Source: Bacteroidetes bacterium UBA2364 (GTDB lineage: Bacteria > Bacteroidota > Rhodothermia > Rhodothermales > UBA2364). From it: a DNA stretch of 33,853 bases. Below are positions 7,874 to 16,309 of this stretch, in pieces; position 1 is the first letter of the stretch, and every line of letters starts with the position of its first letter. The stretch lies in the NCBI GenBank assembly GCA_002344075.1, contig DDTM01000017.1:1-33853 (forward strand), given 5' to 3'. Made by a program: the position numbers and the translations under genes. Below the pieces are notes generated by a model. That model saw only the letters and a program-made list of their open reading frames with translations. It made no database searches and was not told the origin of the DNA.

Positions 7874-9982
7874 TCAGTTGGCAGGCTTTAGGCTAATAGC
7901 CGCGCCACCACCAGCGGCCAATTTGAGTGTTAAGGAGTGGCCTTTTTTGACGTTCAAGCGCCGAATGTTCACTGGCTTCGGGTTTTTATCCCAATGTGCG
8001 TCTTGACCGTCTTCATATACCGTTGCTTGATATGTTTTGCCGGCTTCTAAGAAGTCTAACGAAAGGGTGAATACACGTGACACCTCATCCGTAATGCTTC
8101 CGACAAACCAATATGGGCTATTTTTTGCTTTGCGGGCAATGGTAAGATATTCCCCTACTTCCGCATTCAAAATGCGCGTGTCGTCCCAATCCACGGCCAC
8201 TTCTCGGATAAATTCCAGAGCAGGATGGCCTTCGTAGTGCTCAGGCAAGTCTGCCACCATTTGAACCGGACTATACATGGTCACATACAGCGCGAGTTGT
8301 TTGGCAACCGTTGTGTGTACCCGCTCTTCTTTTTTGAACTGATCGAAGGTAACGTCAAAAATGCCCGGCGTATAATCCATTGGACCACCCAGTAGCCGGG
8401 TAAAAGGCAAAATGGTTTCGTGTTCAGGCGGGTTTCCTCGGCTCCACGCATTAAACTCGTTGCCACGCGCCGCCTCCGAAGCCATCCAGTTCGGATACGT
8501 CCGGTGCAGACCTGTTGGACGGACTGGTTCATGTGCATCTATCATCACTTTATGTCCGGCAGCTGTTTCGACGGCACGGATGTAATGATTCACCATCCAC
8601 TGGCCATCATGATGCTCACCTTTGGGGATAATCTTTCCCACATACCCAGTTTTTACTGCATGAATGCCATGCTGCTTCATATAGGCAAAAGCGCGATCCA
8701 TTTGTCGTTCATAAGAAGTGACGGCCCCTGACGTCTCGTGATGACCTACAATTTCCACGCCTTTGCTTCGGGCATAATCCGTTACAGCCTTTATGTCGTA
8801 ATCCGGGTAGGGCTTGGCAAAATCAAATACTTCATCTTTCCATTGGCCATACCAATTTTCCCATCCCATATTCCAACCTTCCACCAGTACACCTTGAATG
8901 TTATTCGCGGCAGCAAAATCTATGTATCGCTTCGTATTCTCGGTGGTTGCGCCATGCCTACCTGTTGGTTTGAATCCTTGTGCCGAACCAGCATCTTGTG
9001 TTCCGGCATAATCCCATGTTGACTTTCCGAGGTGCATTTCCCACCAAACACCAGCAAATTTCATTGGTCGGATCCATGACGTATCTTCATATTTACAAGG
9101 CTCATTCAAATTCAGGATCAACTTAGAGGACAATAAGTCTGCTGCACGATCACCTAACAAAATTGCCCGCCAGGGTGTTTGATGACCAGGTTTAACCACC
9201 GCTTTATTCACTAAATCTAGCGAAGGAACCAGCATTGCCGAGAATTTTAGTGTGCGATGATCCACATGAAGTTGCATAGCGGGGAAGTCTATTAATGCAG
9301 CTTCGTGAATGGCCATATGCCAACCATTTGCCATTCTGAAGGTAATCGGGGTTTGAACAGACTGGCGATCGTGAAGATTCATGGTTCCGATAGACGTTTC
9401 TGTCTCCCGATACCATGTATTTTTGATCTCGCTTATGCGGGTTGTGGAATACAAATGCTCATTGGAATCCCAATCCCCCGGTATCCAAAACGCCTTGTGA
9501 TCGCCCGTCAGTTGGAAAGTCGTGAGTTCATCGGTAATGGCAATATCGTGTTCATACCCTTCTTTGGGGAATTCATACCGAAAGCCTAGCCCATTGTCGT
9601 ACACCCGGAAAACAATCTTTAGAAGCGCACCGGAGCGATGTTTCAAGGGAATGGCTACCTCGTTATAGTGATTCCGGATCTCTTTCACCTCCCCCCACAC
9701 GGGTTCCCAAGTCTCGTCAAATGTACTTCTTATGGCTGACCCAACTATGGAAAAATCTTTTTTCAGAAGACCATCACGTAAGGCAAAACCAAGTGCCGAT
9801 TGCCCCAATACCGCTTGATTACGGTAAAAAACCCGATACATAGGTGCCCCCTCTCCAGAAAGAGAAAACGACACACGTACTAATTTTCCAGGAGATGTAA
9901 CCGTGATAGGAGACTGTGCCATAACAAGCGTTCCAAGTCCCAACAGATACATAACCATCCAAATAAAGGCCCTTTTTTTCAT
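7874..9982 (-). CDS. Glycoside hydrolase family 97 alpha-glucosidase (SusB-type, inverting)
   Basis: This exported enzyme hydrolyses alpha-glucosidic bonds of starch or malto-oligosaccharides. The 702 residues begin with a signal peptide (MKKRAFIWMVMYLLGLGTLVMAQ). The N-terminal beta-super-sandwich domain runs to about residue 290, followed by a TIM barrel and a C-terminal beta domain. SusB-like acidic residues are all present with the right spacing: Glu416 in GHHETSG, Glu485 in IDAHEPVRPTG, Glu503 and Glu509 in ASEAARGNEF. These correspond to SusB Glu439, Glu508, Glu526 and Glu532 (base, acid and calcium ligands), which indicates the inverting subclass rather than the retaining GH97 galactosidases. 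FTRLLGGPMDYTPGIF is the conserved late block. No SusC/SusD pair is adjacent, so this is a stand-alone gene rather than part of a visible polysaccharide-utilisation locus. Confidence 0.94.
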   Translation of the reverse strand: MKKRAFIWMVMYLLGLGTLVMAQSPITVTSPGKLVRVSFSLSGEGAPMYRVFYRNQAVLGQSALGFALRDGLLKKDFSIVGSAIRSTFDETWEPVWGEVKEIRNHYNEVAIPLKHRSGALLKIVFRVYDNGLGFRYEFPKEGYEHDIAITDELTTFQLTGDHKAFWIPGDWDSNEHLYSTTRISEIKNTWYRETETSIGTMNLHDRQSVQTPITFRMANGWHMAIHEAALIDFPAMQLHVDHRTLKFSAMLVPSLDLVNKAVVKPGHQTPWRAILLGDRAADLLSSKLILNLNEPCKYEDTSWIRPMKFAGVWWEMHLGKSTWDYAGTQDAGSAQGFKPTGRHGATTENTKRYIDFAAANNIQGVLVEGWNMGWENWYGQWKDEVFDFAKPYPDYDIKAVTDYARSKGVEIVGHHETSGAVTSYERQMDRAFAYMKQHGIHAVKTGYVGKIIPKGEHHDGQWMVNHYIRAVETAAGHKVMIDAHEPVRPTGLHRTYPNWMASEAARGNEFNAWSRGNPPEHETILPFTRLLGGPMDYTPGIFDVTFDQFKKEERVHTTVAKQLALYVTMYSPVQMVADLPEHYEGHPALEFIREVAVDWDDTRILNAEVGEYLTIARKAKNSPYWFVGSITDEVSRVFTLSLDFLEAGKTYQATVYEDGQDAHWDKNPKPVNIRRLNVKKGHSLTLKLAAGGGAAISLKPAN

Positions 9983-10106
9983 GGCTATATGAGGTTAATA
10001 CAAAGGAAATAGTTGTCATGCCAATTTACAAGACTGCCTTCCAGAAGTGTACTGCACCGTCTGAATTTTCGGTGCAATAGACAGCGGTTTCCGACCTATA
10101 CATCGG

Positions 10107-10114
10107 CAAAGGTA
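10107..10114 (-). promoter_or_regulatory. Candidate Bacteroidota -7 box for the GH97 gene
   Basis: On the minus strand the sequence reads TACCTTTG, a full match to TAnnTTTG. It lies 125 bases upstream of the GH97 start. A proper -33 TTTG is missing (TTTC is nearest), so this is weak. Confidence 0.25.
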
Positions 10115-10272
10115 ATAAATTTGCTGCTTAGGTCTTTTGAAACTCCTCTTACAAGATAAAAGACCCTCTCAGGGGATCATAAAACGATTCCACAGAGTTA
10201 TGTTGTACCAAATCCCACTTAGGGGATGGGTGTATCAGAACCTTTATATGGGTCCGAAAAGTTTTTTTTGCG

Positions 10273-10299
10273 TGTCCGGATTTTGGCACATGATTCGTC
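10273..10299 (+). promoter_or_regulatory. Candidate ECF-sigma promoter driving the YCII-ECF42 operon
   Basis: TGTCCG (10273-10278) and CGTC (10296-10299) are separated by 17 bases and lie 52 bases upstream of the first YCII start codon. CGTC is a classic ECF -10 motif, and TGTC opens the -35 element I recall for ECF42 factors in Streptomyces (TGTCGA / CG[A/T]C). If real, the sigma factor encoded two genes downstream would control its own operon. This is pattern matching to one site only. Confidence 0.45.
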
Positions 10300-10351
10300 T
10301 ATACAATGTAATATGGGAGCATTTTCCCGACACACACCTAACATTTTTCTT

Positions 10352-10717
10352 ATGACAACATCTTTTCTTTATCTATTCCGAGAATCGCCAGAGGAAATGG
10401 CCCGCTTATCGCCAGCAGAACTGCAAGAAGACATGGCACGGTGGATGACTTGGACAGAAGCCCTTGCACAGAACGGCAACCTCGAAGACGGGCAGCCTCT
10501 TCTTGCCGAAGGCCGCGTGGTAGGTCCGACATTTGAACGTCTGAAAGATGGTCCGTATCCCGATGCAGGCGAGATCGTGAGTGGCTACTTGATGATCCGC
10601 GCAGCACATTTAGACCATGCCACTGAACTCGCAAAAGCGTGTCCCATTCTGCACTACGAAACAGGTTCTGTAGAAATCCGCGAAATCATTAAACTTCCCA
10701 ATCCCTCTAACGCCTAA
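10352..10717 (+). CDS. YCII-related (DGPF-type) domain protein, first copy
   Basis: This is a 121-residue cytosolic protein of the YCII/DGPF superfamily, small alpha-beta barrel proteins often encoded beside ECF42 sigma factors. The ATG at 10352 gives MTTSFLYLFRESPEEM. The family core GRVVGPTFERLKDGPYPDAG is present with DGPY in place of DGPF, followed by GYLMIRAAHLDHATELAKACPIL and ending near EIREI. The biochemical role of these partners is unknown; an enzymatic or sensor role has been proposed for the fold. It shares layout and sequence with the next gene (13-base gap), so the two look like a tandem duplication that has diverged, and both probably belong to one transcript with the sigma gene. 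Confidence 0.85.
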   Translation: MTTSFLYLFRESPEEMARLSPAELQEDMARWMTWTEALAQNGNLEDGQPLLAEGRVVGPTFERLKDGPYPDAGEIVSGYLMIRAAHLDHATELAKACPILHYETGSVEIREIIKLPNPSNA

Positions 10718-10730
10718 TACAACCAAACGC

Positions 10731-11075
10731 ATGAAAGACTTTATTTATCTTTTCCGAGGAGGCGAAGCAGACCCAGAAAACCCTGACACCGCGCCAAGCA
10801 CCGAGGAACTGCTCTTATGGGATCAATGGATGGCCCCCCTACTGGCCGAAGACCGCGTGATGGGTGGAGATCCACTTGTCCCTACAGGGCGGGTGATCCG
10901 AGGCAAAAACAGCGTCATCTCCGATGGCCCTTTTACGGAGGGGAAGGAAATGGTGGGCGGATATTTCCTTTTTAAAGCCCATGATCTGAAGGAAGCCGTC
11001 GCATTATCTAAAAATTGTCCCATTTTGCAAACGGCAGATGGAACCGTAGAAATTCGTGAAGTACATCAGTTGTAA
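10731..11075 (+). CDS. YCII-related (DGPF) domain protein, second copy
   Basis: This is a 114-residue protein starting MKDFIYLFRGGEAD, a strong match to YCII/DGPF proteins. The motif SDGPFTEGKEMVGGYF has the canonical DGPF, and KNCPIL and VEIREVHQL parallel KACPIL and VEIREI of the preceding gene. Its stop is 10 bases before the start of the ECF sigma gene, so the three genes form a tight operon. No signal peptide or membrane span is present. Function beyond association with ECF42 factors cannot be read from the sequence. Confidence 0.9.
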   Translation: MKDFIYLFRGGEADPENPDTAPSTEELLLWDQWMAPLLAEDRVMGGDPLVPTGRVIRGKNSVISDGPFTEGKEMVGGYFLFKAHDLKEAVALSKNCPILQTADGTVEIREVHQL

Positions 11076-11085
11076 TAACATCTGA

Positions 11086-12327
11086 ATGAACGAACATTTT
11101 CTCCGACATGAATCCGGACGATTGGTGGTGCGGCTTACCCGTTTTTTGGGAACGCACCACCTTCCGTTGATCGAGGATGTGGTTCAAGACACACTTCTTA
11201 AAGCATGGGAAGTGTGGCGGTTTCGCGGTATTCCCTCAAACCCCTCGGCATGGCTCTTACAGGTGGCCCGTAATAAAGCCCTTGATGCCTTAAGGCGTTT
11301 GAAAAGAGAACAACCTCTTTCTTCGGAGCATTTGGAAAGACACGCGACCGAAGAGTGTGAACGAGACGTCTCGGAATACAACGAACAACAGTTGCTTCTT
11401 GCAGACGATGTCCTGCGTATGATGTTTGTTTGTTGCCACCCAAGCCTTCCGCAAGAATCGCAGATAGCCTTGATTCTAAAATATCTGTGCGGGTTTTCGG
11501 TTCAAGAGATCGCTCGTGCGTTTCTCACCACCGAAACAAATATAGAAAAGCGCCTCTATCGGGCACGTCAAATATTTCGAAAACAACACATTCCTTTCGA
11601 GGTTCCGATACAACACGCACTACTAGAACGTTTTTCACAAGTGCTATTGGCTATATACCTACTCTTCAATGAAGGCTACAAATCCAATCAGCCTAATGAG
11701 GTAATCCGACAGGAATTGATGCACGAGGCCCTCCGGTTGGGGGTTTTACTGGCAGAACAACACCAAACCCGTCAACCAGAAGTATTCGCTCTACTTGCAC
11801 TTATGTGTTTTCAAGCAGCTCGTACCCATGCCCGCCTCACAGAAACGGGTGCGTTGTGTCTTTTGCCGGATCAAGACCGACGCTTGTGGAATAGTCCACT
11901 CATCGAGATTGGAAAAACGTATCTGAACAAAGCTGCCACAGGAAGCCATCTATCGCGGTACCACTTGGAGGCTGGTATTTCGTGGGAACATACCCGTGCC
12001 AGTACCTACAAAGAAACCAACTGGTACAAAATTTTGCAATATTATGATGCTTTGGAAGCAATCGCCCCTTCTCCCACGGCATCTCTCAACCGCCTGATTG
12101 CCCTCTCCGAGGTCGAAGGCCCCCATGCTGCCCTCGAAGCATTCAATCACCTACCCCGTCAAGACGCACTTTCCACGCATCATCTATATTTTTCAATTCG
12201 TGCATATTTATTTTCTGAAGCCGGAGAAAGGAAAAATGCACTTTTGGCATGGGAACAAGCCCTAAAAAAGGCACCTTCTGAAGCAGAACGCTTGCTTATT
12301 CAGCACAAGATCAATAGCCTTATCTGA
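11086..12327 (+). CDS. ECF42-type RNA polymerase sigma factor with long C-terminal extension
   Basis: This is an alternative sigma factor of 413 residues, about twice the usual ECF length. Region 2 is at residues 5-72, with DVVQDTLLKAWEVWRFRG and the helix NPSAWLLQVARNKALDALRR. Region 4 is at about 105-165, with ALILKYLCGFSVQEIARAF and the recognition helix TTETNIEKRLYRARQIFRK. From about 170 onward comes the large all-helical extension typical of ECF42 (DUF6596/TPR-like), including LLFNEGYKS near 193-201. No anti-sigma gene is adjacent. In ECF42 systems the extension is thought to replace an anti-sigma in control, and the YCII partners just upstream fit that pattern. The start ATG at 11086 is 10 bases after the YCII stop. 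A weak candidate ECF promoter sits ahead of the operon. Confidence 0.92.
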   Translation: MNEHFLRHESGRLVVRLTRFLGTHHLPLIEDVVQDTLLKAWEVWRFRGIPSNPSAWLLQVARNKALDALRRLKREQPLSSEHLERHATEECERDVSEYNEQQLLLADDVLRMMFVCCHPSLPQESQIALILKYLCGFSVQEIARAFLTTETNIEKRLYRARQIFRKQHIPFEVPIQHALLERFSQVLLAIYLLFNEGYKSNQPNEVIRQELMHEALRLGVLLAEQHQTRQPEVFALLALMCFQAARTHARLTETGALCLLPDQDRRLWNSPLIEIGKTYLNKAATGSHLSRYHLEAGISWEHTRASTYKETNWYKILQYYDALEAIAPSPTASLNRLIALSEVEGPHAALEAFNHLPRQDALSTHHLYFSIRAYLFSEAGERKNALLAWEQALKKAPSEAERLLIQHKINSLI

Positions 12328-12558
12328 AACCTTATACGACATTTCGGGTGCATGACAACATTTTTACTTTTAAAATAAAATCTATTTTGCCCAAGGTTGC
12401 GGACGGAAAATGAAGAAAAGCCTTGCTTTTACCTATATCTTTTTTGTTTCTTCATGGGTTACCTAAACAAGGTTCGGGTCGTCCTTATTTCATATACAAC
12501 ATCTGAGATTACCCTATAAACCCTTTTGTTTTCATTTTCCCCTAACAAACATACCGTA

Positions 12559-14112
12559 ATGAGTACAAACACAGAATCTTGGGGCTCACGAGTGGGACTG
12601 GTTCTGGCCATGGCAGGCAATGCTGTTGGTCTCGGAAACTTCCTCCGCTTTCCTGTGCAAGCCATTGAAAATGGCGGTGGTGCATTCATCATTCCCTATT
12701 TGGTCTGCTTTCTGCTAATGGGCATTCCCCTGCTCTTTGTTGAATGGTCTATGGGCCGTTTTGGAGGCCAACACGGGCACCATAGCACCCCCTTCATCGT
12801 TGGTTCGATGGCACCCAATGGCAGACTATGGAAATACGTAGGTGTTTTTGGGATCTTCACCAATCTTGCCGTTGCCGCCTACTATTGTTATATCGAATCG
12901 TGGACCATGTCTTATGTATATCATACCATTGTCGGTTCTTTCAACGGTAGTACTCAAGCCTCCGTAGCACAGTTTTTTACTGATTATACCGATATTGGCG
13001 TCTCACATACGGGTATTCCTTACGAGCCTGTGGTGTTTTATGTGCTTTGCTTATTACTCAATACCTGGATTCTGTCTCGCGGTTTGAGTGGCGGGGTAGA
13101 GGCCGTTGCAAAAATCGGAATGCCACTTCTCATTATTTTCGGGATTTTCCTAGCAATTCGTGGCATTACCCTTACCGCAGGAACCGATGGAGCGGTAAAT
13201 GACGGCACCGTGGGGCTTAATTTCCTCTGGAACCCGCAATTCGATAGCATCTGGAATGCAAAAGTATGGCTGGCTGCCGCCGGACAAATCTTCTTTACCC
13301 TTTCTGTGGGGATGGGAAGCATCCATTGTTATGCCTCCTACCTACGCTCCCGCGACGATGTGGCGCTGAATGCAATGGGAGCTGGATGGACAAATGAGTT
13401 TGTTGAGGTCGTATTGGGAGGTGCTATCGTTATCCCGATCACCGTTGGTTACTTGGGCATAGACGGAGTACGAGAAATTGTAGCAAGTGGTGGTGGCTTT
13501 GGCTTAGGTTTCCAAACCCTACCCTACCTATTCCAACAATGGGGCCCCATATTGGGTACTCTGTCTGGGGTAATGTGGTTTGGGCTGTTGTTTTTTGCGG
13601 GGATCACCTCTTCTTTGGCCATGGGAACCCCGATCATGGGCTTTCTTCAAGACGAATTTGGCTGGAAGCGAGAGAAGTCTGCTTGGACGTTTGGTTTGGC
13701 TGTGCTGATTCTTGGCTTGCCCACGGTAATTTTCTATCAAGAAGGCGTTTTTGGTGAATATGACTATTGGGCGGGGACAGTTTCCTTGGTGGTTTTCGCC
13801 CTGCTTGAAATCATTCTATTTGCATGGGTGTTTGGCATGAAGCGTGGCTGGGACGAAATCAACCGAGGGGCTGATATTCAGGTTCCGAGTGCCTTTAAGT
13901 TTATTATCCAATACATCACACCGTTATTTTTGTTGGCCGTGTTTGTCTTTAGTCTTCCGGACATCATCAACAAGCTAACGTCGGAGCAACCAATGGCCGT
14001 ACATCTTTCTCGTTTGCTCTTGTTGGCACTTTTTGTAGGAATTGCCTACCTCGTTCGGGTGGCCTACTATAAACGACTCCGAGAAGGCCGTCATATTATT
14101 AAAAACATTTAA
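12559..14112 (+). CDS. Sodium-dependent transporter, neurotransmitter:sodium symporter (NSS/SLC6) family
   Basis: This inner-membrane LeuT-fold symporter should couple sodium to uptake of an amino acid or related amine. The ATG at 12559 gives a 517-residue protein; an in-frame TTG at 12526 is a poorer start. GNAVGLGNFLRFP (residues 20-32) and ENGGGAFIIPY (37-47) are the unwound TM1 and TM2 signatures that build the sodium and substrate sites. About 11-12 membrane segments can be traced, including LSVGMGSIHCYASYL near the TM6 region. The substrate is not evident. It is followed 12 bases later by a 49-residue single-span protein that resembles the MetS-type small subunit of some bacterial NSS transporters, and then by a terminator. 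The two very likely form a two-gene operon. Confidence 0.93.
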   Translation: MSTNTESWGSRVGLVLAMAGNAVGLGNFLRFPVQAIENGGGAFIIPYLVCFLLMGIPLLFVEWSMGRFGGQHGHHSTPFIVGSMAPNGRLWKYVGVFGIFTNLAVAAYYCYIESWTMSYVYHTIVGSFNGSTQASVAQFFTDYTDIGVSHTGIPYEPVVFYVLCLLLNTWILSRGLSGGVEAVAKIGMPLLIIFGIFLAIRGITLTAGTDGAVNDGTVGLNFLWNPQFDSIWNAKVWLAAAGQIFFTLSVGMGSIHCYASYLRSRDDVALNAMGAGWTNEFVEVVLGGAIVIPITVGYLGIDGVREIVASGGGFGLGFQTLPYLFQQWGPILGTLSGVMWFGLLFFAGITSSLAMGTPIMGFLQDEFGWKREKSAWTFGLAVLILGLPTVIFYQEGVFGEYDYWAGTVSLVVFALLEIILFAWVFGMKRGWDEINRGADIQVPSAFKFIIQYITPLFLLAVFVFSLPDIINKLTSEQPMAVHLSRLLLLALFVGIAYLVRVAYYKRLREGRHIIKNI

Positions 14113-14124
14113 GGAGCTACCATC

Positions 14125-14274
14125 ATGACTACTGCAGCGCTTGTTTTATGGTTGGTGACCATTATCCTTATCACTGTAATTACAGTTTATTTCTTTCTAA
14201 AAGTACTAAACACACCACCACATGAAGGAGGAGAGCACGAACCTCCGCACATAAAATCCTTCGACGCAACCTGA
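14125..14274 (+). CDS. MetS-like small single-span subunit of the NSS transporter
   Basis: This 49-residue open frame starts MTTAALVLWLVTIILITVIT and has one hydrophobic helix (about residues 4-26), then a charged Pro/His/Glu-rich tail ending SFDAT. AAGGAG at 14111-14116 lies 8 bases before the ATG, a stronger Shine-Dalgarno sequence than most genes in this window have. Its position directly after an NSS transporter matches the MetS family, whose Corynebacterium member is needed with MetP for methionine/alanine uptake. Sequence identity in such small proteins is low, so the assignment relies on size, topology and context. The gene is short enough that automatic annotation may miss it. Confidence 0.8.
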   Translation: MTTAALVLWLVTIILITVITVYFFLKVLNTPPHEGGEHEPPHIKSFDAT

Positions 14275-14299
14275 TTGGTTTAACCCACGAGAGAAGGCA

Positions 14300-14335
14300 A
14301 AGGCCCGCAACAACAGTTGACGGGCCTTGTTTTAT
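14300..14335 (+). terminator. Intrinsic terminator after the NSS transporter operon
   Basis: AAGGCCCG (14300-14307) pairs with CGGGCCTT (14321-14328). The stem is prolonged by CAAC/GTTG across one bulged A, closing on a 4-base loop. GTTTTATTA follows on the plus strand. It separates the NSS operon from the convergent kup gene. Confidence 0.8.
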
Positions 14336-14356
14336 TATAGTTATGGACTAAAGCGC

Positions 14357-16309
14357 TTAATTTGGCGGATTTAATCGCACCAATTTGGGATGCGCCATTG
14401 GCTTCACAATCAAAGGCACAGGCTCTGTCTCCACAATACTACCATCCAAACCAAACCAACGCACAGGGCCACCGGTAAACTCTTTTATGGTTAGATGAAG
14501 TGCCAATACCCATTGTTTCCAAAAGGGAAGATCGTTTTCTGAGGTCAATATTTCTTTTAAAATGACAAACTTAAAATCACCAACCCGTTTTTTATCTGAT
14601 TGGGTATGGTATTTTTGTGCGCTCTTCGAGATATGTACTTCATTGTTGGTAACCAATTCCGAAATCGCCTGCCGAAGCAGACCTGTAATTTGTTGTGGGA
14701 CGCGAAAGCCAAGTTTAAAATGGATTCTATACAGATCGTCTTCTTCATACGTTCGGACATAATATGCCATTGTGTCTGGTTCATCGGTCACTTCCACATG
14801 GACAAACCAATACACATCCGCCCGTTTCGGTTGTTTATTAAGAATGGAATACATAACCGCATGTTCCACCTCGTCGTCTCGCCTGGCTTTGCTCAAAAAA
14901 ACCAAATGCGTAGCGTATTTAGGAAAATCAACATCACTGCTCAATTGTTTAAGTTGGGACTGATAGTCCGGTAGTTTTACCATTTCTATAAGGCCCGATT
15001 TTATTTTCCCCGCTTCAAGCCAGATCCACATCAACCCCCCAATCAACAATGCAACGACTACCGTAACATAGCCTCCATGCATAAACTTAAGCAAGTTCGC
15101 CGCCAAAAAGGCACCTTCAATTACCGCATAGAGAGTAAATAAAACAGCCACAAAAAAGACTGGATAACGTTTTAGACGCAGGTAATACATGAGTAACATG
15201 GTAGTCATCAGCATTGTGACCGTTATAGCCAAGCCATAGGCGGCTTCCATCGCTGCCGATTCCTGAAAGTGTAACATAATGCCTACACATCCAATCCAAA
15301 GCATTAAGTTAAGGCTCGGAATATAAAGTTGCCCTTTCATATGAGAAGGGAAGACCACTTTCACTTTTGGGAAAAGGTTCAGTCGGATGGCTTCTCCAAC
15401 CAACGTAAAGGACCCAGAAATTAATGCTTGGCTGGCAATAATAGCGGCGAAAGTGGCAATTAGAATACCCAAAATCAAAAACCAATCCGGCATTAAGAGA
15501 TAAAACGGATTGCGTTCACCCAATATCTGGCCCTCATGTTCAAGTAACCAAGCTCCTTGCCCCATGTAATTAAGCAAAAGGGCAGTTTTGACGAACCCCC
15601 AAGATACCCGTATATTGCCCCTCCCACAGTGACCCAAATCAGAATAAAGCGCTTCTGCACCCGTCGTACAAAGAAACACAGCGCCTAATAGCCAAAAACC
15701 ATTCGGATGAAGCGCAAGCAGTTCTCAAGCATAGTATGGATTTATTGCGGCCAACGGTCTGAGATCATTTATCAAATGACCTAAACCCAAAACCGCCAAC
15801 ATAGTGAACCAGACGAGCATAATAGGTCCAAAGGATCGCCCTACTACATTGGTCCCCAATCTCTGAAAGGCAAAAATAAGGGTAATGATGGCAATTGTGA
15901 TAGGAACGGTTGGGATGCTCGGATTGAAGATGCGTAATCCTTCCACCGCAGACGAAATGGAAATAGGTGGTGTAATAATGCCGTCTGCCAACAAAGCAGC
16001 TCCCCCAATCAAAGCAGGGATTATCAGCTTGGGGGATAACTTACGTACCAGTGTGTATAATGAAAAAATCCCTCCTTCGCCATTATTATCTGCCCGAAGT
16101 GTCAAGATGACATATTTAAAGGTTGTTTGAAGGGTGAGTGTCCAAAACACACAAGAAATTCCACCCAGGACCACATCCGCCTCGATGGCTCCAGTCCCTG
16201 TAATGGCTTTCATAACATATAGTGGCGATGTTCCGATATCGCCATAAATAATCCCTAATGTAATGAGCAAACCACCCAGACTTACTCGGTTAATATGATT
16301 ATTAGACAT
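14357..16309 (-). pseudogene. kup: Kup potassium transporter interrupted by one in-frame TGA
   Basis: Kup is a proton-coupled potassium importer of the inner membrane. From the ATG at 16309 (MSNNHINRVSLGGLLITLG) the frame spans 651 codons, the usual Kup length. GIIYGDIGTSPLYV, RADNNGEGGIFSLY and, later, CTTGAEALYSDLGHCGRGNI are family hallmarks. Codon 195, at 15727-15725, is TGA. The same frame continues without any shift as ELLALHPNGFWLLGAVFLCTTG, so only one codon is aberrant and no bases are lost. Upstream, NPYYA matches the family right up to the stop. TGA ends other genes here (menB, the MetS-like gene), so a changed code is not supported. The options are a recent nonsense mutation, a sequencing error, readthrough, or two separately translated halves (a GTG at 15679 could restart). 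The rest is well preserved, which suggests recent loss or error. Confidence 0.85.

Larger units (their letters stand above)
9983..10351. other. 369-base divergent intergenic region holding two candidate promoters
   Basis: No protein-coding gene is supported here; an in-frame extension of the YCII gene back to 10226 looks like non-coding sequence. The minus-strand octamer TACCTTTG (10114-10107) matches the Bacteroidota -7 box TAnnTTTG and could serve the GH97 gene, although no TTTG box lies at the right distance. The plus strand carries an ECF-like promoter at 10273-10299, listed separately. Confidence 0.5.

Noticed and set aside
10226..10351. N-terminal extension of the first YCII gene
   Set aside because: The domain begins right at the ATG at 10352, and the extra 42 codons cover the promoter-like site and look non-coding.
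9983..10351. Possible riboswitch or small RNA in the long intergenic region
   Set aside because: I saw no stable conserved fold or known aptamer motif; only promoter-like elements could be pointed to.
15725..15727. TGA in kup read as selenocysteine or a reassigned codon
   Set aside because: Kup is not a known selenoprotein, and TGA clearly ends other genes in the window; a nonsense change or error is simpler.
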